Origin: Pseudomonadota bacterium
Lineage (GTDB): Bacteria > Pseudomonadota > Alphaproteobacteria > Rhizobiales > Hyphomicrobiaceae
Assembly (NCBI GenBank): GCA_023392135.1
Contig: JAEVZQ010000259.1
Coordinates: 1 to 5,911, forward strand
Direction of reading: 5' to 3'
DNA length: 5,911 nucleotides
Shown: positions 1-5,023 of the stretch, one piece after another
Numbering within the stretch: position 1 is the stretch's first letter
Layout: each line of letters starts with the position of its first letter
Notes under the pieces: model-generated
Told to the model about the DNA's origin: nothing
Databases searched by the model: none
What the model saw: the letters and a program-made list of their open reading frames with translations, nothing else
Made by a program: the position numbers and the translations under genes

Positions 1-89
1 CATCAGGACGATGGAACCCGCCCCCCGCGGCGGTCCTGGTTAATGATCGTCTCACATATGACGAAACAGAGCAATATTAGTGTTGCTAA

Positions 90-108
90 CTGTTCCAATT
101 TGGGACAG
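90..108. promoter_or_regulatory. Imperfect 19-bp palindrome, candidate operator (site 1)
   Basis: CTGTTCC at 90-96 and GGGACAG at 102-108 flank a 5-nt AATTT centre. One of the seven arm pairs mismatches. The form TGTYCC-N5-GGGACA is typical of a dimeric regulator site. A second, weaker copy lies 64 bp to the right. Which regulator binds, and which gene it would control (most likely one to the left of the window), cannot be told from the sequence. Confidence 0.35.
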
Positions 109-154
109 CCATGCCGTCAAGCCGAAGCGGAATATAAATCAATCTTCAACGGGG

Positions 155-172
155 TGTTTCGTTTTGGGACGG
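155..172. promoter_or_regulatory. Second, degenerate copy of the candidate operator (site 2)
   Basis: Bases 155-172 match bases 91-108 at 14 of 18 positions in the same orientation. The TTTGGGAC right half is fully conserved and the left half is degraded (TGTTTC against TGTTCC). The start-to-start distance of 64 bp is close to six helical turns, so both sites would lie on the same DNA face. This is inferred from sequence similarity only. Confidence 0.28.
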
Positions 173-188
173 ACTGAAACTCCAAGGG

Positions 189-223
189 GCAGAGGATGCA
201 TCGGGTTGTGATGCATCCTCTGC
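189..223 (-). terminator. 14-bp perfect stem-loop beyond the permease gene
   Basis: GCAGAGGATGCATC (189-202) and its exact reverse complement (210-223) enclose a 7-nt loop. The stem begins 24 nt past the permease stop codon on the minus strand, so it is placed as a transcription terminator or a 3' RNA-stabilising structure. No T-run follows on either strand (minus-strand continuation CCCCTTGGA), so it is not a canonical intrinsic terminator. Each arm also contains the self-palindrome GATGCATC. Confidence 0.55.
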
Positions 224-247
224 TACCCGCCGGCGCCTCTCGGCTGT

Positions 248-2194
248 TCAGGCTGCGGGTGTCGCTATCCGGCTTGGATGACGTTTGAGGTACCAGCCGA
301 CCACCATCGCGATAACGGGGATGCCGAACAGCGCAGCGATCGTGTCATCTGGGTACAGCAGGACCGCCAGCGACATCGCGCCAAGAACTCCTCTCAATGC
401 CAGATCGGTGGTGCGCGTTTCGCTGAAATGGGCCTGCAAGCTGAAGGTCATGCCAATGCTTGCCGTCAGGATCAGAAGCATGGCACCGACCTGGGACAGT
501 CCCGGCTCCAGCACCAGCGCCGGACGAACGAACACGCCCGCCATGAGCATGAACAGCGACACGCAGAGCAGCAGCGCCCGCATGAGTGTGCTCATGAACG
601 AGGCATCGGCAATCTTGGCGGTGACCGCCGCAACCACCGAAGTCGGCGGCGTGAGCTCGCCCCAGACGGCGAGGAAAAAGGCGAAGAAATGCACGACCCA
701 GGGATCGACGCCGTATCTGATCATCGGTGGTGCGATCACCAGCGCGGTCAGAATGTAGGTCGGCGCAGGCGGGAGGCCGGTGCCAATGAGAGTCGCAAAC
801 AGGAATGCGACGATACCCATGGCAGCCAGGTTGACGCCCGCAGCCTCGATCAGAATGGCGCCGACCTTCGTTGGAATGCCGGTGATGACGAAAGCGCCGG
901 TCATGATCGACAGTGTTGCCAGCAGCAGCGTCAGGTCGGCGGTCATCGAGGCGAATATGTTCACCATTCGCCCGAGCGGGGCGACGACGTCCCGCAGCCC
1001 CGGCCGGCCCTCGGACAGCCAGCGGCGGGCGAGGTAGAAAACGAGGATGGGCGGTGCCGCGAACATGAATACCTGAAGGGCTGCGATCATCGGCGCCATG
1101 TGGACGACGCCCATCAAGCCGATCAGCGCGACGACCACTAGGGCAAAAGCCGCGATATTGACTGCGTCGCCCCAATCGAACCTGTCGCCTGGAAGCTGCA
1201 CATTCCGGTTTGGCCGGAAGTGGATGGACAGCAGATAGACCGCTACGGAAACGGAAATGAAATAGACGAAGGCTGGCGCGTAGCCGCGGGCCACCACGTC
1301 GAAATAGCTGCGGCCCAGAAAGTCAGCCATGAGGAATGCGGAGATTCCCATGATCGGTGGCATAAGCTGGCCACCAAGCGACGAGGCGGTCTCAATCGAT
1401 GCCGCCGTCTCGCGCGGCATCCCGGACTGGATCATTGCCGGTATTGTTGCGGAACCGGTCGTTGCGGCATTGGCGGCACTCGATCCGCTGACGGTCGCAA
1501 CGCCGAAGGAGCCGAGCACCGCCGCCTGAGGCAAGGCGTACGGTGACCAGGCGGTAATGCGATCGGCGCCGAGAAGAATGGAATCGACGCAGCCGAAAGC
1601 ACGCAGAACACTCAGAACCAGCAGAAAGGAGCCGATCAGCGTCAGCGCGAGTTGCGGCAGGCGGGAATAGACGCCGGTTGCCGTCTCCAAGCTCATCGCC
1701 GAGATGATGCGCGTCCAGCTCAGGCCCGGATGACCGAACAGGCCAGGCACAATCCATCCATAGACGGCGTATAGAACCAGGGCGAGGTTCAGAATGAAGA
1801 GGACGAAATAGCGCTTGCGCGTGTACTCCATGATGAGCAGGACCATGATGGCGCCCATCACGAGGTCGGTGGTATTCCAGAACCCGGCGCGGACGGTGCG
1901 GATGTCGTAGAACTGGCTGCTTACATAGTAGAGAACCGTCAGTGCCAGCCCGACATAGATGGCCGCGATCACGAGGTTCGGTATCAACCCCAATCGCGGA
2001 TAAAAATCATTGCTGCGCAACGATTCCAGAACAAAAAGAATGAAGCAGACCGGCAGCAACAGCACCGTCAGCACGGTCGGCCCGCCTTCGCCAGTGAAGT
2101 AGTAGTTGAATAGGTAGACGGAGAAGAAGACAGCCGTGGCGTAGTAGAGTGCGGTCAGGGTGACGCGCACCTGCGAAGGATAGGTCGTGGACAT
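248..2194 (-). CDS. TAXI-type TRAP transporter fused permease (DctQ-DctM, 4TM/12TM type)
   Basis: This integral inner-membrane protein of 648 residues imports a carboxylate with an ion gradient, receiving substrate from the binding protein encoded just upstream. The first ~150 residues hold about four hydrophobic helices and correspond to the small DctQ part. From ~180 onward is the large DctM-like part. Family signatures are visible: GSSAANAATTGSATIP at 237-252, GGQLMPPIMG at 274-283, GTGLPPAPTYI at 471-481 and ELTPPTSV at 513-520. The length is usual for fused TAXI permeases. About 85 extra residues after PALVLEPG (558-565) add two or three more hydrophobic segments, as in relatives with a C-terminal extension. 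The ATG at 2194 is the first start after the binding-protein stop in this frame, and no Shine-Dalgarno sequence precedes it (CGATCCTC). Substrate is not predictable from sequence. Confidence 0.93.
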   Translation of the reverse strand: MSTTYPSQVRVTLTALYYATAVFFSVYLFNYYFTGEGGPTVLTVLLLPVCFILFVLESLRSNDFYPRLGLIPNLVIAAIYVGLALTVLYYVSSQFYDIRTVRAGFWNTTDLVMGAIMVLLIMEYTRKRYFVLFILNLALVLYAVYGWIVPGLFGHPGLSWTRIISAMSLETATGVYSRLPQLALTLIGSFLLVLSVLRAFGCVDSILLGADRITAWSPYALPQAAVLGSFGVATVSGSSAANAATTGSATIPAMIQSGMPRETAASIETASSLGGQLMPPIMGISAFLMADFLGRSYFDVVARGYAPAFVYFISVSVAVYLLSIHFRPNRNVQLPGDRFDWGDAVNIAAFALVVVALIGLMGVVHMAPMIAALQVFMFAAPPILVFYLARRWLSEGRPGLRDVVAPLGRMVNIFASMTADLTLLLATLSIMTGAFVITGIPTKVGAILIEAAGVNLAAMGIVAFLFATLIGTGLPPAPTYILTALVIAPPMIRYGVDPWVVHFFAFFLAVWGELTPPTSVVAAVTAKIADASFMSTLMRALLLCVSLFMLMAGVFVRPALVLEPGLSQVGAMLLILTASIGMTFSLQAHFSETRTTDLALRGVLGAMSLAVLLYPDDTIAALFGIPVIAMVVGWYLKRHPSRIATPAA

Positions 2195-2278
2195 GAGGAT
2201 CGGGCCGGTTTGAGTGCTGGAAAGAAGAAAGGCAGGCGCACGGGTGCACCGCCTTTCACTGCCTTGCCGTGACCGGAA
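2195..2278 (-). promoter_or_regulatory. Intercistronic region with two mutually exclusive stems
   Basis: This 84-nt gap separates the binding-protein and permease genes. GAAAGGC (2227-2233) pairs perfectly with GCCTTTC (2251-2257). Alternatively AAGGCAG (2229-2235) pairs with CTGCCTT (2259-2265). The two stems share bases and cannot form together. On the minus strand the first stem runs into a pyrimidine-rich tract (TTCTTTCC). Such a structure could protect the upstream message or partially terminate transcription, giving more binding protein than permease. That role is inference. Confidence 0.35.
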
Positions 2279-3298
2279 TCAGTTCGTCTTGGCAATGCGG
2301 TCGTCCCACGCGGAGTTCCACACGCCCTTTTCCTTCATCCACTTCGCAAGGCCCGGGTGCACAGGCACGTACTCGATCGAAGCCGTGACTCCACGAACCT
2401 GCATCTTGGCCATGTCCTCGAGCTGAGCGAAAGCGGCATCCAGCTTCACGAGCTCGTCAACGTTGGCCTCGACCACCTTCAGCATCTTGTAGACGTCTTC
2501 TTCCGGAATCTCCATTCCGACATGGAAGCCGTAGAAGAACGGCAGAAGCGCCACCGTCTTTGTGCCGGTATCGTGCTTGAAGGCATCTGGCTTGACTTCC
2601 ACGACGCTGAAGTTCTTTTCCTTCAGCTTCGCAATTTCCTCCGGCGTCGGGTTGAGCGCGATCCACTTGGTGGACAACCCTGCCTCGGTAATCCAGGGCG
2701 CGGTCGTCGACTCGGCATTGGTGTAGATGATAAAGCCGTCGAGGCGGCCCGAATCCATCAGCGAGCCGGCGCTGGAGAGATCGACCTCGACGTAATTATG
2801 CTTGACGCCGAGTGCTGCCAGCCCGCGCTCGAGCTGGGCGCGCGTATCCCATGGCAGCGGGCCGGTGAAGACCTGCTTTCCAGTCAGATCGCTCCAGCTC
2901 TTGATCTTGTCCTTGTCACGTTCGTGAATGGCCGCGCCGACTTCGACCGTGAAAGCCCAGAAGGACTGCACGGGCTGCCGTTTCATCTGCGCCTTGAAGC
3001 CTTTGAACCGTGCCGTGTCGTTGGCAAGCTCATAAAATGCGATGTCCGCGCCGTAGTACCCCAAGGTCTGGCCAGTGGCGTAGCTCTTCACCGAGATGAT
3101 CGCGCCCGGCATGGGCTGCACGGTCACCTGATAGTCTTTCATCTCGCGATTCAGGATGGTCGCGAGATTAACGAGTGCACGGTGGCCAGAAGAGCCAACC
3201 GCGGATGTTCCCCACGTGATGTCAGTCTGCGCTGTTGCTGATGTTGCCAAACCGGCAACAAGCCCGAAGGCAAGAGCCGCAATCGAGCCTTTTTTCAT
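2279..3298 (-). CDS. TAXI family TRAP transporter periplasmic solute-binding protein
   Basis: This is a 339-residue secreted protein that captures substrate in the periplasm and delivers it to the fused permease encoded 84 nt downstream. Residues 1-23 form a Sec signal peptide: MKK, a hydrophobic core, and a likely ATA|QT cleavage site. The mature start ITWGTSAVGSSGHRALVNLA (27-46) matches the glycine-rich opening of TAXI proteins. The C-terminal PVHPGLAKWMKEKGV (312-326) is also a family hallmark. The frame is open up to an ATG at 3484, but I chose 3298. There the signal peptide begins, a strong AGGGAGGTG ribosome site precedes it, and a longer product would bury the signal peptide behind 62 charged residues and cover the likely promoter. 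TAXI proteins are known for glutamate and oxoacid-type ligands, but this ligand is unknown. Confidence 0.93.
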   Translation of the reverse strand: MKKGSIAALAFGLVAGLATSATAQTDITWGTSAVGSSGHRALVNLATILNREMKDYQVTVQPMPGAIISVKSYATGQTLGYYGADIAFYELANDTARFKGFKAQMKRQPVQSFWAFTVEVGAAIHERDKDKIKSWSDLTGKQVFTGPLPWDTRAQLERGLAALGVKHNYVEVDLSSAGSLMDSGRLDGFIIYTNAESTTAPWITEAGLSTKWIALNPTPEEIAKLKEKNFSVVEVKPDAFKHDTGTKTVALLPFFYGFHVGMEIPEEDVYKMLKVVEANVDELVKLDAAFAQLEDMAKMQVRGVTASIEYVPVHPGLAKWMKEKGVWNSAWDDRIAKTN

Positions 3299-3304
3299 TT
3301 CCAG

Positions 3305-3313
3305 CACCTCCCT
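3305..3313 (-). promoter_or_regulatory. Strong ribosome binding site that sets the TAXI protein start
   Basis: AGGGAGGTG on the minus strand has its GGAGG core at 3307-3311, leaving 8 nt to the ATG at 3298. This supports the internal start over the upstream ATG at 3484. Confidence 0.8.
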
Positions 3314-3395
3314 AGCAGAATTTGGGTTGCGCTGAACCAGCCACGACATGCCGCCACCGGCCCGCGCACTTCTGGCGTCCTTCCGGACTAAGAAA

Positions 3396-3423
3396 ATCTT
3401 AACCAGTAATGTTCGGGTGGCAA
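3396..3423 (-). promoter_or_regulatory. Candidate sigma-70-type promoter of the TAXI TRAP operon
   Basis: On the minus strand TTGCCA (3418-3423, five of six matches to TTGACA) is followed after 16 nt by TAAGAT (3396-3401, four of six matches to TATAAT). Transcription would start near 3389, giving an untranslated leader of about 90 nt before the ATG at 3298. The -35 box sits inside a run of GGG/CCC triplets that may be an operator. This is a pattern match only. Confidence 0.3.
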
Positions 3424-3459
3424 ACCCAAATCGGGTCAAAATCCCGAAACGATCCCGAG
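3412..3459. promoter_or_regulatory. GGG/CCC-phased dyads over the TAXI promoter, candidate operator
   Basis: TTCGGG (3412-3417) is the reverse complement of CCCGAA (3443-3448), and TCGGG (3431-3435) of CCCGA (3443-3447). GGG or CCC triplets recur near 3415, 3425, 3433, 3443 and 3454, roughly one helical turn apart. They overlap and lie upstream of the candidate -35 box, as a regulator site would. No binding protein can be named. Confidence 0.28.
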
Positions 3460-3714
3460 CGGCATCTACGCCTCGCGTTAGCACGACTCAGGCCTACGGC
3501 TCGCAACCCTCTGAGGCTCGCTCACGACCTGGAAAGCATAACGGATGGCTCAACTCCAGGTTGGTTGCTGCAAATGCGCCGGCGTACGACCATCCCAACC
3601 GTCTGTAGGCTGCATGTGCCCAGCGTTGCAGCCGAGGGCGGGCGATGGCGGCTGGGGGGCAGGCAAATGGCCCAAAACGGGGCTGCCATCGCTCCAATAC
3701 GACTACAACAGTGG
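3460..3714. other. Gene-free intergenic stretch with short dyads
   Basis: No supported gene lies here. The open frames present are GC-rich chance frames without recognisable domains or ribosome sites. Three perfect short inverted repeats are visible: ACCTGGA/TCCAGGT (3527-3533 and 3555-3561), GGCTGCA/TGCAGCC (3608-3614 and 3627-3633, 12-nt loop) and GCGATGGC/GCCATCGC (3642-3649 and 3685-3692). The last extends to about 14 pairs in plus-strand RNA if G-U pairs are allowed. Seven-base arms are near chance in GC-rich DNA, so only the third is notable. It could act in termination downstream of the racemase-family gene. Confidence 0.4.
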
Positions 3715-3746
3715 GCGTGCTGCCTGACCGGACCCGGGCAGCACGC
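3715..3746 (-). terminator. 10-bp perfect stem-loop directly after the racemase-family stop codon
   Basis: GCGTGCTGCC (3715-3724) and its exact reverse complement (3737-3746) enclose a 12-nt loop. On the minus strand the stem starts at the base right after the TGA at 3747-3749. No U-run follows (CCACTGTTG), so it is not a textbook intrinsic terminator. Its position suggests 3'-end protection or factor-assisted termination of this transcript. Confidence 0.5.
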
Positions 3747-4895
3747 TCACTCTTCTTGCAAGCGCTGCCGGGCGGCAAACCGCTCGAGCGCAGCGCGGTC
3801 AACCTCGATCCCGAGCCCCGGCCCGTCGGGAATCGTGACGACGCCTGCCGCGTGCTCGTGCGGTGATTTCAGCACAGCCTGCCGGAAGGGGTGCTCGGAG
3901 CGGTCGAGCTCCAGCATGGGCTCGCGAGGGGAATGGCGCGGTGGATTGTGCGGTAGCACCGCCAGGAGTTGCAGCGCGGCGGCCAAGCCTATCCCCGTTC
4001 CCCAGACGTGCGGCACGTACCGGATCCCGAAAGCGTTCGCCATGTCGGCGATCTTCTTGCACTCGGAAAGGCCTCCGGCGGCGCAGGTATCCGGCTGGAT
4101 GATGTCCATCGCGCGCCGCGTCAGCACCTCGCGGAAACCCCAGCGGGTGAACTCGCACTCGCCGCCAGCAACCGGAATCGGCTGTCCGCGGCGCACCTCC
4201 TCGTAGGAGCCGAGGTCGTCTGGAACGACAGGCTCCTCGAACCAGCCGATGTCGAGCGGCGCCACGGCGCGGCCGAGGGCGACCGCCTCGATGGCATCGT
4301 AGCCGTGATTGGCATCGAGCATCAGGCCGGTCCTCGGGCCGATGGTTTCGCGCACCGCGCGAATGAGCGCGATATCCTGCTCGAGGTCGAACCCGATCTT
4401 GAGCTTCACTGCGCCGAAGCCCTCCCGAACGTACACGGCCACTTCCTCCGTGATGTAATCGAGCGGGTCCCCCGTGTCGCGGCGATAGGTGCCCGTTGCA
4501 TAGGCCGTCACGCTGGTTCTGAGCGGCCCGCCCATGAGTTGGTGGACCGGAGCTCCGAACCTCTTTCCCTTGACGTCCCACAAGGCGATATCGACGCCGC
4601 TCAGCGCAGTTACGATCAGCCCTTTCTGACCCTGGTCGCGGAAATGATTATAAAGAAACTGCCAGATCCGCTCGATAGCCAGCGGGTCCTGTCCCAAAAG
4701 CAAAGGCCGGAAGGCCTCGATGACGGCCGCGTTGAGCCGTGCGGGCCCGAAGCACTCGCCCCACCCGGTCGTGCCATCCTCGCAAACGATCTCGACGATG
4801 CAACTGGCGCGCGTATCGGCACGATTGAAGGACCATGAGAAGGGAGTGCCGATCTTTGCCTCGAGCACGTGGATCCTCACCTCGGCAATCTTCAT
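3747..4895 (-). CDS. Mandelate racemase / muconate lactonizing enzyme family protein (probable acid-sugar dehydratase or epimerase)
   Basis: This is a cytoplasmic enolase-superfamily enzyme that removes the proton alpha to a carboxylate on Mg2+. It has 382 residues from the chosen start; numbering here counts from the ATG at 4907. The N-terminal capping domain (~5-130) includes TPFSWSF at 21-27, which should contact substrate. The barrel carries the KxK motif K168/K170, metal ligands D198, E224 and E250, the D273-H300 dyad, and E333. These match mandelate racemase K164/K166, D195, E221, E247, D270, H297 and probably E317. With bases on both faces it could be a racemase or a syn/anti dehydratase. 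GGAG at 4902-4905, 6 nt before the ATG at 4895, favours that start (MKIAEVRIHV) over 4907, which has no ribosome site. It lies divergent to a dctP gene, suggesting it acts on the imported acid. The exact substrate is unknown. Confidence 0.9.
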   Translation of the reverse strand: MKIAEVRIHVLEAKIGTPFSWSFNRADTRASCIVEIVCEDGTTGWGECFGPARLNAAVIEAFRPLLLGQDPLAIERIWQFLYNHFRDQGQKGLIVTALSGVDIALWDVKGKRFGAPVHQLMGGPLRTSVTAYATGTYRRDTGDPLDYITEEVAVYVREGFGAVKLKIGFDLEQDIALIRAVRETIGPRTGLMLDANHGYDAIEAVALGRAVAPLDIGWFEEPVVPDDLGSYEEVRRGQPIPVAGGECEFTRWGFREVLTRRAMDIIQPDTCAAGGLSECKKIADMANAFGIRYVPHVWGTGIGLAAALQLLAVLPHNPPRHSPREPMLELDRSEHPFRQAVLKSPHEHAAGVVTIPDGPGLGIEVDRAALERFAARQRLQEE

Positions 4896-4901
4896 CAATC
4901 G

Positions 4902-4905
4902 CTCC
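4902..4905 (-). promoter_or_regulatory. Ribosome binding site choosing the ATG at 4895
   Basis: GGAG on the minus strand lies 6 nt before the ATG at 4895. It overlaps the alternative ATG at 4905-4907, whose own upstream bases (CACTAGCCCT) show no Shine-Dalgarno match. The difference is four residues. Confidence 0.55.
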
Positions 4906-4907
4906 AT

Positions 4908-5010
4908 AGGGCTAGTGCTGCGGAATGACCTAAGTTATCGTGCGCCGACTTCGGCCGCGAGTGGGCGGGTGAAAGTACTGCCCCAACAATAAGACATGGG
5001 GCCCAAACTT
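4908..5010. promoter_or_regulatory. Divergent promoter region between racemase-family gene and dctP
   Basis: Both flanking genes start outward from this short region, so it must hold two promoters or be reached by read-through. I see no convincing -35/-10 pair on either strand. It contains an inverted repeat GCCCCA (4980-4985) / TGGGGC (4997-5002) with an 11-nt spacer, and a near-palindrome GCCGACTTCGGC (4944-4955). Either could be an operator coordinating both genes. This assignment rests on position and symmetry only. Confidence 0.45.
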
Positions 5011-5017
5011 GGAGGAG
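5011..5017 (+). promoter_or_regulatory. Strong ribosome binding site of dctP
   Basis: GGAGGAG ends 6 nt before the ATG at 5024. It supports this start and argues against the nearby ATG at 4996, which is in another frame. Confidence 0.8.
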
Positions 5018-5023
5018 ACGGTA

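Larger units (their letters stand above)
1..188. other. Gene-free, AT-richer stretch with two operator-like dyads
   Basis: No convincing coding region is visible here. Base composition drops to AT-rich patches (around 72-80 and 131-145), unlike the GC-rich genes to the right, which fits a promoter or intergenic region. It lies past the 3' end of the minus-strand TRAP operon. Frame +1 is open from the left edge to a TGA at 175-177, but its 58 codons look like no protein I recognise. A minus-strand ATG complements bases 1-3 and could start a gene running off the left edge, but it has no clear Shine-Dalgarno sequence. The two related palindromes at 90-108 and 155-172 are the main content. Confidence 0.5.

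Noticed and set aside
72..87. Possible sigma-54 promoter on the minus strand (CAACAC-N5-TTGC)
   Set aside because: The -24 element lacks the nearly invariant GG, and the palindromes lie too close to act as typical upstream activator sites.
1..177. 58-codon open frame +1 reaching the left edge
   Set aside because: It is unlike any protein I recognise, runs through AT-rich DNA and both dyads, and has no visible start. It could be a gene tail only if the sequence to the left supports it.
345..1175. Long open frames overlapping the permease gene on both strands (also 278-1141 plus)
   Set aside because: They are arginine/histidine-rich, low-complexity shadow translations of a GC-rich membrane protein gene with no domain signature. 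The permease frame has clear family motifs.
2195..2281. TAXI receptor and permease are in the same frame, separated by a single TGA with 28 sense codons between
   Set aside because: An open stretch of this length is expected by chance in GC-rich DNA. The gap holds stem-loop sequence and not protein-like sequence, so I do not propose read-through fusion.
2357..3241. 294-codon plus-strand open frame opposite the TAXI receptor gene
   Set aside because: It lies antisense to a gene with a signal peptide, a ribosome site and family motifs, and its own translation resembles no domain.
3299..3484. 62-residue N-terminal extension of the TAXI receptor frame
   Set aside because: It would hide the Sec signal peptide, ignores a strong ribosome site at 3305-3313, and overlaps the likely promoter.
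3494..3802. 102-codon minus-strand frame across the gap and the end of the racemase-family gene
   Set aside because: It overlaps the 3' end of a well-supported gene on the same strand in another frame, has no ribosome site and has no recognisable domain.
3969..4838. Long plus-strand frame opposite the racemase-family gene (and 3799-4581 minus in another frame)
   Set aside because: These are GC-driven shadows. The frame used carries the complete catalytic residue set of the enolase superfamily.
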